Notes: generated by a model not told the origin, from the letters alone. Shown: positions 21,575 to 30,099, counted from the first letter of the stretch. The stretch: DNA of 64,000 bases from Trichomonas vaginalis G3 (GCF_026262505.1 NC_067203.1:806001-870000), one strand, 5' to 3'. Translations and numbers: made by a program.

Positions 21575-22015
21575 ATGGAGTTTCTTCCATCAAGCTCTCG
21601 TGAACCTTCACCATCTGTGAACAAACTTTACCAACACGATTATGGAGCACCTATTGAATATTTCTTACGAGCTGCACAATGGCAAAGAGCAGTCTCACCA
21701 AAGGTTAGGTGTTCCACCAGCTCCTGTCAAAAATAGCATTTGGTCAAGTCCTTATATAAAATATGGTCTCCCACTAACTGGTTGCTAGCTACAGCAGGAG
21801 CAGTAATGATGTTGAAAAGAAATAAAGCAAATGTTATAAATAATACTGAAATAGCTGAAGTAAAAAACTCCAACACCTTCGCCAAAACCACGCCTTCACA
21901 AGCAAAACCTTCAATAACTCCTGAACCTATGGAAGTACAAACTCCTGTTCAAAAGTCAACTCCTAAACCGACTCCAACATTTAAACCAGAACTCTACTCC
22001 TCAAATAAATCGTAA
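21575..22015 (+). pseudogene. Proline-rich protein with one membrane segment, remnant
   Basis: Starts MEFLPSSSREPSPSVNK after a TATAAATG leader. The middle contains a hydrophobic segment WLLATAGAVMML flanked by basic residues, and the tail is rich in Thr/Pro/Lys repeats (TPKPTPTFKP). It could be a minor virion protein that touches a membrane. Broken in about one place. No family recognised. Confidence 0.45.
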
Positions 22016-22085
22016 AACTCCTGCGTTTTCCTTACTGAAAAAAAACGTTATTTTTATTTAATATTAAAATTTTTATTTGATTGAA

Positions 22086-22328
22086 ATGACGACTAAAGTC
22101 ACTGAAGCAATGAAACAAAAGTTTTTGGTAGAATACATTAAATCAGGAACTATTCCGGAAGGTTTTTACATTCATACTATGAAGGATGGTAGAGTTCAGT
22201 TTAGAAAGATAAAGCAACCATTAGATAGAGAAGGTATATTAAGGAAGATTAAACTTCATGAGGACAACATTGCTGAACTTAAGAAGAAGTTAGAAGAGTT
22301 GGAGAAAGCAGACGACAGTGAGTTATAA
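22086..22328 (+). CDS. KDG-hairpin small protein, 80 residues (Polinton A)
   Basis: Reads whole: MTTKVTEAMKQKFLVEYIKS, then the two-strand IHTMKDGRVQFRKIKQPL segment, then a coiled coil (NIAELKKKLEELEKADD). The short domain is shared with the genes at 19514 and, in family B, 36005 and 47733. Its last codons overlap the inner edge of the right TIR. Unknown function; a small structural or regulatory protein. Confidence 0.6.
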   Translation: MTTKVTEAMKQKFLVEYIKSGTIPEGFYIHTMKDGRVQFRKIKQPLDREGILRKIKLHEDNIAELKKKLEELEKADDSEL

Positions 22329-23055
22329 AGCAATGAATTCAACAGGTTAGAAAAGAGGTTAGATATCGGGTTAGATCTAACCTTCTACCCTAAATTTATT
22401 TTTGTGCTATGTTTTCATACGTGTGCGGGTGGTGATATCATTAATTTTTTATTTTATTTTTAAATAATTTTTTATTTTATTTGGATGTAAATGACAGAAC
22501 AAAAGCAACTCATACAAATCAAAACATATAACAAACATACATTTAAACATTTATTCTTCCTTCCTGAGCATAACATGTTCTTTCAAATACATCGAGACCA
22601 GTTGACTTTTCATTGACTGTGTATAAAGATAGAAATAGTTATATCATTAAACCATACGATGACGAAGGTAAGTTATGTAAATTGTACGTTAAGAAGTTAG
22701 AGAAAGTTTATGGCTTCAAGTATGACTACAATAGGGTTAACACTGATGATGAAGATATTGAGGAAAATTTATGAGAACATTAGTGAAGTCGTTAGTGAGA
22801 ACGATAGTGAGAACGTTTATTTTTACATTAGTGAGTTCGTTAGTGAAGTCATTAGTGAGGTGAAGTGGTTGGCGGCTTTGTAAATATTTAAGGTTAAGTT
22901 AATGTTGTCGTTTGTGTTGTAAAATATACGTTAATGTTAAGTTAGTGTTGTCGTTTGTGTTGTAAAAATATATGTTAATGGTTTTGTAAATATTTAAGGT
23001 TAAGTGGTGTACGGAGGCGCGCAGTGCCACAGTACACGACTTAACCATACTAACT
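22320..23055. repeat. Right terminal inverted repeat of Polinton A
   Basis: Inverted partner of 1266-2001, also 736 bp, ending ...CATACTAACT. It carries the inverted subterminal repeats (about 22768-22999), the palindrome GGTTAGATCTAACC (22369-22382) and a second copy of the TIR gene. Confidence 0.93.
22491..22774 (+). pseudogene. Right-TIR copy of the 90-residue TIR protein
   Basis: Same gene as 1559-1831, facing inward from the right end, with the same leader ATTTGGATGTAAATG. It is broken, by about one change, and its end differs slightly from the left copy. Confidence 0.6.
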
Positions 23056-23060
23056 GAAGA
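23056..23060. repeat. Target site duplication, right (GAAGA)
   Basis: Second copy of the GAAGA at 1261-1265, immediately after the right TIR of Polinton A. The capsid gene resumes after it. Confidence 0.9.
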
Positions 23061-23157
23061 TGCTCTTTTGAAGATTCGTTCGATGAAACCTGCTGGGGCT
23101 CCTCAGATTGGTATAACGACAGCTTCCATCGAGCAGATTTTGGCAGCAGGTCAGTAA
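23061..23157 (+). pseudogene. 3' end of the BL capsid gene, beyond Polinton A
   Basis: The last part of the interrupted capsid gene, ending IEQILAAGQ as in the right arm. The sequence directly continues that left of Polinton A in the uninterrupted right-arm copy. Confidence 0.85.
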
Positions 23158-23470
23158 GTTGTTCTTGAACTGACTTCTCTCCGTCAAATATTGACAGTAC
23201 GCCAGTTTTGATATAATATTGTATTATAAACTTACCTTTAGAAATATCGGTCAGTTTTGTTGTTATATTTTTGTCAACGTCAAGAACTTTCACCATCTCG
23301 GTTATACCAACTTTCTTTGCTTTATGAAAATATTTTGGTTCAGCAAAGACTGCTATTCTATAACATTTTCCATTGTTTGTGTAAAGAACTACTCTGTCAA
23401 TGAACTTGTATTGTTTGTGTGTGTAAACTTTGTTTTGCTTCAATTCGAAGAGATACTCAAATACGTCCAT
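23061..23470 (-). pseudogene. MDVFEYLF protein, BL copy, cut by Polinton A
   Basis: Same gene as 60796-61215 in the right arm: about 139 residues, starting MDVFEYLFELKQNKVYTHKQ, lysine- and tyrosine-rich, mostly beta in look. It overlaps the capsid gene tail antisense by about 100 bp, so the single insertion of Polinton A damaged both genes. Function unknown. It is divergent from the CCG protein gene over only 18 bp. Confidence 0.7.
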
Positions 23471-23488
23471 CTTTTTATTCTAAGTAAA
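23471..23488. promoter_or_regulatory. Ultra-compact divergent promoter, 18 bp
   Basis: CTTTTTATTCTAAGTAAA is the entire gap between two divergent ATGs. The right-arm counterpart is 60778-60795. It shares the TTTATTCT-spacer-TAAA layout with other divergent gaps here. Confidence 0.6.
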
Positions 23489-24070
23489 ATGTCATTTCCG
23501 AAAAATAGAAGCGTAAGTGTTTCAAAAGGTTTAATGGCGATGGCAGATGTGAAGTTAAATTCACCAACTCAAACAAACAGTCAAAGTGTTGTTGTCAATG
23601 TCAAAGAAAGAGATGTTGAAGTGGGGAAACCATACGAAGACGAAGATGGTATAACAATAGTTCCTGTAAAAGAACAACCAACATATCCTGAAGTTAGCAG
23701 AGACTTAAGTTCTGTTGCAGATATTCGAAACGACTACCAACAACTTAAAGACAAACTTAAAACTCAGGAGAAGATTTGTCAGGCTTTGGGTATAATGTTA
23801 AACTTGGTTGAGCACAACCCTGTAAAAGTGAACTCATATGTCATCGCACCTCATGAAATTTTGAAAGAACTATTGAAACTTTTGACAGAGGCAGACGATA
23901 TAAACATCAAAGAAATAGAACCCGACATTGCTTGCTGTGGTGTTTCATATAATGTCATTGACAAGATATACGTTATGAAAGGAGGTGAAACGTTGAACTT
24001 AAAATATAGTTTCCCAGACGTCATAAAAATATTTGACGACCACAACATTTCATTAAAGTTTGTTTGCTAA
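23489..24070 (+). CDS. CCG-motif protein, 193 residues (BL)
   Basis: Reads whole. Starts MSFPKNRSVSVSKGLMAMAD, with a polar valine/threonine-rich region to about residue 75, a helical part (DYQQLKDKLKTQEKICQALG), and an end with IEPDIACCGVSYNVIDKIYV. The segment around CCG is kept in the divergent family A homolog (4907-5523), so it is the likely functional core. Followed by two small-spaced genes on the same strand, probably co-transcribed. The start chosen sits at the 18-bp divergent gap; longer upstream frames run into the neighbour gene. Function unknown. Confidence 0.75.
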   Translation: MSFPKNRSVSVSKGLMAMADVKLNSPTQTNSQSVVVNVKERDVEVGKPYEDEDGITIVPVKEQPTYPEVSRDLSSVADIRNDYQQLKDKLKTQEKICQALGIMLNLVEHNPVKVNSYVIAPHEILKELLKLLTEADDINIKEIEPDIACCGVSYNVIDKIYVMKGGETLNLKYSFPDVIKIFDDHNISLKFVC

Positions 24071-24076
24071 GTAAAA

Positions 24077-24307
24077 ATGTCAAAACTTCTTGAAAGATGT
24101 TTGAAGAAAAACAATATAGACTTTATTTCATGTAAAGGACTTTACACACTTTTGAACGATATGAAAGACCCTGTTTTGTTTGTTCGTGTAGACAAAGGAA
24201 AGTTCTATGTCTTTACAAAATATTTGAACTTCTTAGACAGAGAACTTCAAGAAACGCCATGTGAAAGTTTAGATGAAGTTCTTCTCCACTTTCAGAAAAA
24301 CTTTTAA
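24077..24307 (+). CDS. Small conserved protein, 76 residues (BL)
   Basis: MSKLLERCLKKNNIDFISCK at the start, basic, with a beta-rich centre (VLFVRVDKGKFYVFTKY) and a helical end (LDEVLLHF). It is 6 bp after the CCG gene and has a family A counterpart at 5520-5789. Conserved position between two families suggests it works with its neighbours. No known domain seen. Confidence 0.7.
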   Translation: MSKLLERCLKKNNIDFISCKGLYTLLNDMKDPVLFVRVDKGKFYVFTKYLNFLDRELQETPCESLDEVLLHFQKNF

Positions 24308-24317
24308 ATATATGTAA

Positions 24318-25139
24318 ATGGCAGAAGACATAGTGGTTTATACTATTACGACTAAAAACCCCGAGTCATATAATTCTATAACAACAAACTTACAAAGTCC
24401 TCAAGGACGATATTGTAAACTGACCTTAAACACGATGACGACTAAAGCCTGTTTTGCTCTTTTGACACCAGAAGATTTTATTGTTGTGAATGGTAAAAAA
24501 TACTCCTTTGAAGATACTTACTCAGATATACCACCAACAGGTTTTGTTGACTTATTTAATACTTTAAGGACGGATGTAACATGTGCTGCAACTAGAGCAG
24601 GTTTCATTATGTTTGGATGTCCGACTGAGTTTAGTATAAAAAATATATATAATACAAAACTTATATCTGGTTTTTACTACCAACAGTTTCCTATAACAGG
24701 AAAAGGTGTCATACAAGGAATGTCTGTTCCATTGACTTTAAGCACACCTATTTTATATATTGTTTCAAACTTAGGTTCAAAGTGCTATTCGAATGTCGAC
24801 AGAAACTACTATGACCAAAAGATACTCATGCGTATAAACAACACATTCTCTGCTGGTTTGCCTATTGTTCATTCGAATGCAGAGTTTTCAGCTTTAGTGA
24901 ACTCAAACACTTTAGCAAACATAAACTTAACCTTAGTTGACGCAAACTTTGTTCCTGTAAAACTTTTATGTCCTATGTATTTGTCAATGACGGCAGAAAG
25001 TTTCGAATTGGAAGATGCAACTGGTGAAAGTATTGTACTACAAGAACAACTTCAACAACAAATAGCTCAAGAACAACAAATGCAACAAATGGAACAAATG
25101 CAACAACAAAGTCAAGAACAACAAATAGCTCAAGAATAA
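24318..25139 (+). CDS. Candidate virion protein, LVD-motif family, 273 residues (BL)
   Basis: Reads whole; a TAAATG start follows the previous gene by 10 bp. Mostly beta-strand-like, with the conserved distal segment NLTLVDANFVPVKLLCPMYL that is shared with family A (5750-6513). The last 40 residues are a glutamine/methionine/glutamate repeat (QQQIAQEQQMQQMEQMQQQ) encoded by an imperfect CAA-rich repeat. Best guess is a minor capsid or vertex protein; Polinton virion proteins often show such LVD-type beta segments, but I cannot prove the fold. Confidence 0.65.
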   Translation: MAEDIVVYTITTKNPESYNSITTNLQSPQGRYCKLTLNTMTTKACFALLTPEDFIVVNGKKYSFEDTYSDIPPTGFVDLFNTLRTDVTCAATRAGFIMFGCPTEFSIKNIYNTKLISGFYYQQFPITGKGVIQGMSVPLTLSTPILYIVSNLGSKCYSNVDRNYYDQKILMRINNTFSAGLPIVHSNAEFSALVNSNTLANINLTLVDANFVPVKLLCPMYLSMTAESFELEDATGESIVLQEQLQQQIAQEQQMQQMEQMQQQSQEQQIAQE

Positions 25140-25170
25140 AAAAAATATTTTTTTTTATTTTTATAAAAAA

Positions 25171-26412
25171 ATGTACAGAATAGACGTTTCAGATTTTTAT
25201 GACTTCCAAGCGTTCAGAAATATGTGTCCATTTCGAGACTATAACAAAGCAGTCGAGAATTTGAAACGTTTAGTCATTTATGTCGACTCTGCCCCAGAAT
25301 GTTATGTCATGAAAGAATGGGATGTTGTCTTTAACAAACCTAAAGCGACAATAGTTTCAGAACAAGAATGTAAACAGAAACTTAAGAAAATAAAAGTCGT
25401 ACAAGTTGGTATGAAGATGTTAGATGCTTGGGATATCTTATTGTCAAAGTTAGAAGATTTTTCAGTTCGTGGTATAAAGTTCTATACACCTTCTCCAAAC
25501 TTCTATTCTATCTTCACTGGATATAAATACGAACAAGTAGAATGGAAAGAAAATGTTATAGAAGCTTGGTTAGACCATGTCAAAGAAATTATATGCAATG
25601 GAAACGAAAGAGTCTATGAGTATATCTTATGTTGGTTTGCAAACATCTTACAACATCCAAGTGCTAAAAATGAAACTGCTCTCATTGTAATTGGAAAACA
25701 AGGAACAGGTAAGAACACTTTCTTTACAGATATCTTATGCAAACTGTTAGAGGGCTATTCGAACCCGAATATGACAAACTTAGAAAACATCTGCGGTAAA
25801 TTTAACTCTTCAATAGAGAATATGAAACTTATAGTATGTAACGAACTTCAAAGTATAGATACAACAAAGGTTTTAAACTCAGATGCTTTGAAGAGTCTTA
25901 TAACAGACAAAGTTGGAGTTGTTGAAAGAAAGTATAGAGACCAAAGAGTTTGTGAAAATGTTGCAAACTTCGTCATGGTTTCAAACAACGCCGTTCCGAT
26001 GAAGTTAGAAAGTTCTGACAGAAGATATGTAGTTGTCAGAACGTCAGAAGCTCATATGCAAGATACAGAATATTTTGACGACTTAGCAGAAACTTTGACA
26101 CCTAACTTTTACAACCACTTGTTCTCATATTTTATGACATTAGATATTTCAAAGTTCAATCCAAGACAAATTCCACATACCGAAGAGAGACAAACATTGT
26201 TAGAAGCAAACAAGAGTGTATATGAACTGTTCATAGATGAAACTGACTTTGAGTGTTTAGATGAAAGGTCATTGTACGATTCGTATAAACAATATTGTCA
26301 AGAGTATGGTTATATGACAGCGTCTAAACGAACATTCTTGGCAAATGTCAAAAGTCTTTTAGATGTTCAGAATGGTGTATATACAAAGAAAATTTTTCTG
26401 AGTAAATTTTAA
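25171..26412 (+). CDS. SF3 helicase (D5-like), BL
   Basis: A 413-residue superfamily 3 helicase, reading whole. The N-terminal half (about 1-165) resembles the D5 N-terminal linker region of viral replicative helicases. Then come Walker A (VIGKQGTGKNTF, about residue 170), Walker B (LIVCNELQSID, about 225), motif C (FVMVSNNAVP) and the arginine-finger region SSDRRYVVVRTSE. It would unwind element DNA during replication. The leader is a long T run then ATTTTTATAAAAAAATG. No primase catalytic domain is visible. The right-arm copy (57874-59118) is broken. Confidence 0.9.
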   Translation: MYRIDVSDFYDFQAFRNMCPFRDYNKAVENLKRLVIYVDSAPECYVMKEWDVVFNKPKATIVSEQECKQKLKKIKVVQVGMKMLDAWDILLSKLEDFSVRGIKFYTPSPNFYSIFTGYKYEQVEWKENVIEAWLDHVKEIICNGNERVYEYILCWFANILQHPSAKNETALIVIGKQGTGKNTFFTDILCKLLEGYSNPNMTNLENICGKFNSSIENMKLIVCNELQSIDTTKVLNSDALKSLITDKVGVVERKYRDQRVCENVANFVMVSNNAVPMKLESSDRRYVVVRTSEAHMQDTEYFDDLAETLTPNFYNHLFSYFMTLDISKFNPRQIPHTEERQTLLEANKSVYELFIDETDFECLDERSLYDSYKQYCQEYGYMTASKRTFLANVKSLLDVQNGVYTKKIFLSKF

Positions 26413-26442
26413 AAAAAATATTTTTTTTATCCGATAGAAAAG

Positions 26443-26862
26443 ATGACAAAATTCATCTCAGTCAACAAGTACATGTCAGGACTTAAAGAAGAACTAGACC
26501 CATTCACATATTTGAATGTTTACTTCTACCATTTTGAAAAGTCTTCATTTGACAAAGTTTGGAACATCGAACCAGTTAAGTTTGCTATTGTGACTAAAAA
26601 TGGTGCGAAATTTGAAGACTTAGACATAGAAGGTTTGTTAACAGTCAAAGAAAGTTTTGACAGAAGGTTCTCAAACCTTAAAGAAGGCAAAGCATACAAA
26701 CTTGTTATACCTTATGAACCAAAGAAAGCAGACGACTATGAATATTATGAGTCTAAGATAGTTGAAGTTCAAGGTAAATTGGGTAAAAAGATTTTAGAGT
26801 CTAAGCCAGTGTTTGCTCCTAAAGAGGAAGAGAACATTGACATTGACCCAGAAATGTTCTAA
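26443..26862 (+). CDS. Replication-associated protein?, 139 residues (BL)
   Basis: Reads whole, 30 bp after the helicase behind a TTTTTATCCGATAGAAAAG leader. MTKFISVNKYMSGLKEELDP at the start, then beta strands and an acidic tail (KEEENIDIDPEMF). Size, beta content and the acidic C-terminus next to a helicase recall viral single-strand-binding proteins, but no diagnostic motif is seen, so this is a guess from context. Confidence 0.5.
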   Translation: MTKFISVNKYMSGLKEELDPFTYLNVYFYHFEKSSFDKVWNIEPVKFAIVTKNGAKFEDLDIEGLLTVKESFDRRFSNLKEGKAYKLVIPYEPKKADDYEYYESKIVEVQGKLGKKILESKPVFAPKEEENIDIDPEMF

Positions 26863-26885
26863 AAATAAAATTTTATTTTTACATG

Positions 26886-27323
26886 TCAAATTTCTTTTTC
26901 TCTGGCTCTGGTTCTTTCTTCTCTTCTTCTACTTTCTTTTCTTTCTTTTCTCTCTTCTTCTTCTGGTGGAGTTATGTCAAACTTCTCAGAACCATATTTT
27001 TGTAAAAGTGCTTTGTCCTTTAATAGCTCTTCTATTCTGTCTTCTATTTCATTTTCAAGAACAGCGCATGTGTCTTCTTTGCATTCTAAGAAGTTTTGTT
27101 GGACTTCATCTCTCCAAGAGGCGTCATCTCTGTCAACAAGTCTGTCATTGACAAATTTTAAGACTTCTCTGCTTAAGGTTTTATGGTTCTTGTCATATTC
27201 CCAGAAACAGAACTTTAGAACAAATTCACCTTTCTTGTTTACACTATGTAAGATTTTATGGTCGACAGATGTTTTGCTGTCGAAAAGCTTGTCTCGAATA
27301 TAGATAGCGAAATCGCTAGACAT
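26886..27323 (-). CDS. Charged protein of 145 residues, unknown (BL)
   Basis: Reads whole. The N-terminal 100 residues form a globular domain (MSSDFAIYIRDKLFDSKTSV) with three cysteines; the C-terminal 30 are almost only Glu/Arg/Lys (ERKERKESRRREERTRAREK). Convergent with the 26443 gene and divergent from the ATPase across 36 bp of A/T-rich DNA. Unknown; the basic-acidic tail suggests binding to nucleic acid or to a partner. Confidence 0.6.
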   Translation of the reverse strand: MSSDFAIYIRDKLFDSKTSVDHKILHSVNKKGEFVLKFCFWEYDKNHKTLSREVLKFVNDRLVDRDDASWRDEVQQNFLECKEDTCAVLENEIEDRIEELLKDKALLQKYGSEKFDITPPEEEERKERKESRRREERTRAREKEI

Positions 27324-27359
27324 TTCCTAAAAGATAAAAATTTTAATTTTTCTAAAAAT

Positions 27360-28235
27360 ATGTTAGAAAAAAAGTTTGCTGACATTGACAAGAAATTTGA
27401 GAATGTTTTAAACAAGAACAAGAGGAAGTTGGAAAATGCTCAGATAAAACCCATACATGACAAGTTCTTATTTGCTCAGAATGGTATAACAGGTCTAATC
27501 GCACCACCTGGGTCGGGTAAGACTTTCACTTATCTTAAAATGGCTGCACAACAACAAGAACTAGATGAGAAGAACCCATTCTATGAGTTAGTAGTCATTT
27601 GTAGTACTTCTGGTCAATTTGACCAAACCGTAAATTCGTTCAAAGATATTATAAAAAAGTCTAAGTTAGTATGTATAAAAGATACTGAGTTGTTAGATTG
27701 GATAAAGAAGTACCAAAGAAGAGTTTTGAAGTACAATGCTATAAATGAGTATGTCAATTCTAAGTTTAAAGACCCAAATGAGGAAATGCAGAGAATATTA
27801 GAGAAGAAACACTTCAGAAACAAACAGAAAGAGATTGAGTACATTTCGAAGAAATTGCAATCTTACGATTGGAAGACTTACCCTCACAGATGTCTTCTTA
27901 TCTTAGATGACTTTGCTTCTCATCCTTTGTTAAAGAACAGAGAACAAGACATGTGTCGAATTCTCAAGAAGCTCAGACACTTTAACATCTCTGTTGTCAT
28001 TTGTGTACAGACAGCCAAGAGTTTAAGTAAGGATGTAAAGAGAATACTTACTGACATTGTACTCTTCCCCGGATTGTCCGAAGACGATTTCATGGAACTT
28101 ATGAAAGAGTCCATGGCAGGTAAGTTTGACAGACATGAACTATGGGAGAAGTACAAAGTCATACAAGACCCTCATACTTCTTTCAGAATTCATATCTACG
28201 CGAACAAAGTTCAAATTGTAAAAAGTCAAGCTTGA
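27360..28235 (+). CDS. FtsK/A32-type packaging ATPase (BL)
   Basis: A 291-residue ATPase reading whole. Residues 1-40 are a basic helical lead-in. Walker A is APPGSGKT (about residue 51), Walker B is CLLILDDFA (about 180), and the downstream glutamine motif VVICVQTAKSL (about 215) is typical of A32/FtsK-HerA genome-packaging ATPases. It would drive DNA into the capsid. Start ATG chosen after TTTTTCTAAAAAT. The right-arm copy at 56045-56920 is nearly identical and also whole. Confidence 0.9.
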   Translation: MLEKKFADIDKKFENVLNKNKRKLENAQIKPIHDKFLFAQNGITGLIAPPGSGKTFTYLKMAAQQQELDEKNPFYELVVICSTSGQFDQTVNSFKDIIKKSKLVCIKDTELLDWIKKYQRRVLKYNAINEYVNSKFKDPNEEMQRILEKKHFRNKQKEIEYISKKLQSYDWKTYPHRCLLILDDFASHPLLKNREQDMCRILKKLRHFNISVVICVQTAKSLSKDVKRILTDIVLFPGLSEDDFMELMKESMAGKFDRHELWEKYKVIQDPHTSFRIHIYANKVQIVKSQA

Positions 28236-28251
28236 AAAATATATGGTTCAT

Positions 28252-29079
28252 TTACTCTTCCTCTTTGAAGTTGTCAAAATACTCTGTTATCTTTTCCTTC
28301 AGTAGCGGTAAGTCTTCTTTGAAGGTAAGTATTGTACAACCTTTCATATCATAGTGTGTTTGAGGTAACGTATCTTGAACTATCTGTTTAACATCTTCAT
28401 TCGGTGTCATTGAAATCGGTAAGTTTTCGCGATAGAACCAATTTCTGTCAGATTTGTAAATCTTAGCAAGGTCGTAAAAGCTTTTGTTGTTTCTTCTGAC
28501 TAAATGCAACATAACCATATCTCTGTCTTCTTCATTTTCCATCTCTTCAGTGTAAATCATATACTTATAGTTCTTTTCCTTTCCTTTTGGTACCGAACGT
28601 GGTATTCTTTTCTGTATGTTTTTGTCTTTTGCTTCAATGACTTCATCTTTTGCTTGAAGTTTGTTCTCTAGCTCTTCACGTTCTTGTCTATGAATTTCAT
28701 CTAACATCATGAAAATATAACAAGCGTAACGAGGTGAAGCCCACATTGCTACAGCATTTACAAGAAGTCTATGTACATACCAACCTCTCAAACCAGGAGC
28801 CAAATTCTTGCGATTTTCGTACGGAATCTCTACCCTCGGTTTTCCGAGGGTAGCAAACATATGAGGAAATTCTTCTAAAAGTTCTTTTGTCTGTTGGTTT
28901 TCAAACCAATGAAATGCTTGCTTTGTAGAACGAAGAGCATTCAAAATACTTTGCATTTGGTACATGTCATCTTTGACCGAACGAATGAGACGTAACTGTT
29001 TGTTATACTGAACCCACTCGTATTCTTCATTTATATCTTCATGAACGATAGCAGTTGTTGTGTTCTCTGTTGTTGACAT
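28252..29079 (-). CDS. KilA-N regulator (BL)
   Basis: 275 residues, reading whole. The KilA-N domain spans about residues 15-135: NEEYEWVQYNKQLRLIRS at its start and the signature GWYVHRLLVNAVAMWASPRY at its end. Then a coiled linker (EELENKLQAKDEVIEAKDKN) and a C-terminal domain shared with the right-arm copy (54676-55536). The two copies are almost identical except in the loop before the GWYVH signature. Here that loop is encoded by sequence containing the palindrome TACCCTCGGTTTTCCGAGGG. A DNA-binding regulator of the element is inferred. Its end is 16 bp from the convergent ATPase. Confidence 0.85.
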   Translation of the reverse strand: MSTTENTTTAIVHEDINEEYEWVQYNKQLRLIRSVKDDMYQMQSILNALRSTKQAFHWFENQQTKELLEEFPHMFATLGKPRVEIPYENRKNLAPGLRGWYVHRLLVNAVAMWASPRYACYIFMMLDEIHRQEREELENKLQAKDEVIEAKDKNIQKRIPRSVPKGKEKNYKYMIYTEEMENEEDRDMVMLHLVRRNNKSFYDLAKIYKSDRNWFYRENLPISMTPNEDVKQIVQDTLPQTHYDMKGCTILTFKEDLPLLKEKITEYFDNFKEEE

Positions 29080-29084
29080 TTCTG

Positions 29085-29166
29085 TCTTTACATACAAAAT
29101 AAAAAATAAAATAAAAATAAAATTAGCGTTATTTTCTATCTTGTATAAAAGACCAAAAATAAACGC
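29085..29166 (-). promoter_or_regulatory. Promoter cassette before the KilA-N gene (BL)
   Basis: Read on the minus strand: CTTTTATACAAGATAGAAAA, then AACGCTA, a T/A-rich tract and TTTTGTATGTAAAGACAG before the ATG. Nearly the same cassette precedes the neighbouring GIY-YIG gene (29780-29866), so the two regulators are probably controlled alike. Confidence 0.6.
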
Positions 29167-29167
29167 T

Positions 29168-29779
29168 TTACATGTATTTTTCAGCAACTTCGTCAAATAA
29201 TTTTATAGCTTTGTCGATCTCATCTACTTCAAACGTTTCTTTACCTCTCGTGGGAGCACCATACATTTTCTCAAACTTTTCAAGCAGTTCTGTTTCAGCA
29301 GCTCTCATATCGTTAACAAACGCAACCTTAACTCTATTGACTGTAGAGTCATATCTTTTAGTTATATTATATGTTCTTCCTATCTTATATCTCTTTGTAT
29401 TGAAGTCCTTCGGTTTCTGAACGATGTAAAGTAAGCCTTCACAGCAACGTTCCGTATCGAATGAACCATATGTTATGAAATTATATCCAACAACTGGGTC
29501 AATCCAGAACAAAACTAGTGGTATAAGACTTTTGTCGATGAGATATGCTGTAGTTCCATAGAATCTTACCGATATCATAAGCTCAGGATTTCTTGTCAAA
29601 ATTTTCTGAGTAGAAGCATTTCTAACCCAGTCGCTTGCTCTCTTTCCAGATGGAGATATAATGTCTGACAAAGAATATTTTTTGTATTTCTTTGAGTATC
29701 TTACGTTTAAATCACCAATTCTAACCACTTTGGTGTCATTGTCTATCTTTTTGACTGTTTCAAACTCAGTGTTTGTCAT
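29168..29779 (-). CDS. KilA-N-like + T5orf172 (GIY-YIG-like) regulator (BL)
   Basis: 203 residues, reading whole. The N-terminal half (about 1-105) is a KilA-N/Bro-like DNA-binding region (SLSDIISPSGKRASDWVRNA). The C-terminal half holds the T5orf172 GIY-YIG-like fold: GLLYIVQKPKDF, then RYKIGRTYNITKRY, then the helix AAETELLEKFEKMYG. Such proteins are frequent in large DNA viruses and phages next to KilA-N genes. Role inferred as DNA-binding regulator, possibly with nuclease ancestry. The right-arm copy (53977-54588) is whole too, and family A has an eroded one (11764-12404). Confidence 0.82.
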   Translation of the reverse strand: MTNTEFETVKKIDNDTKVVRIGDLNVRYSKKYKKYSLSDIISPSGKRASDWVRNASTQKILTRNPELMISVRFYGTTAYLIDKSLIPLVLFWIDPVVGYNFITYGSFDTERCCEGLLYIVQKPKDFNTKRYKIGRTYNITKRYDSTVNRVKVAFVNDMRAAETELLEKFEKMYGAPTRGKETFEVDEIDKAIKLFDEVAEKYM

Positions 29780-29866
29780 TTCCTGTTCTTACATACAAAA
29801 TAAAAAAAATATTTTAAAAAAACTAGCGTTAATTTTATTTTTTCTATCTTGTATAAAAGATATGAT
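29780..29866 (-). promoter_or_regulatory. Promoter cassette before the GIY-YIG gene (BL)
   Basis: Minus strand: CTTTTATACAAGATAGAAAA, AACGCTAGTTTTT-type core, T/A tract, TTTTGTATGTAAGAACAGG, ATG. It is a paralogous copy of the cassette at 29085-29166. Confidence 0.6.
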
Positions 29867-29869
29867 TTC

Positions 29870-30095
29870 ATAGAGTTTTTTTACGATTTTCATGAGTTTT
29901 AGGCAACCCCTGTAAAAGTCGGGGTAGCATTTTTTCACGATTTTCATGAGTTTTTTCACGATTTTCATGAGTTTTAGGCGAGTAAGATTTTTTACTTACT
30001 CGCAATTTTTCACGATTTTCATGTGTTTTTTTTACGAAGTGCAAAAGTTCTCTTCGTCAAAAAATAACAGTTATATAATGAAAAAGTGTCATTTT
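29870..30095. repeat. Hairpin-rich repeats at the left border of the BL island
   Basis: Four copies of a unit like TCACGATTTTCATGAGTTTT; hairpins with arms CAACCCC/GGGGTAG and GCGAGTAAG/CTTACTCGC; and a long hairpin TTTTTTTACGAAG / CTTCGTCAAAAAA (30028-30064). The last matches the thrice-repeated unit of the right arm at 53649-53905, so both islands start with relatives of the same block. Confidence 0.7.
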
Positions 30096-30099
30096 TTTC

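Larger units (their letters stand above)
1266..23055. mobile_element. Polinton family A, complete ends, nested in BL
   Basis: A 21.8-kb Polinton with 736-bp terminal inverted repeats beginning AGTTAGTATGG and ending in the reverse complement, flanked by GAAGA. Recognisable parts: packaging ATPase, minor-capsid-type proteins (two members), a collagen-like spike with a remnant phage-collar domain, GIY-YIG and KilA-N remnants, a protein-primed B-family polymerase with exonuclease domain, a major capsid protein and small basic proteins. I could not recognise an integrase. The ends look fresh, but the interior is broken in dozens of places, worst between about 8.0 and 15.3 kb. Confidence 0.93.
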
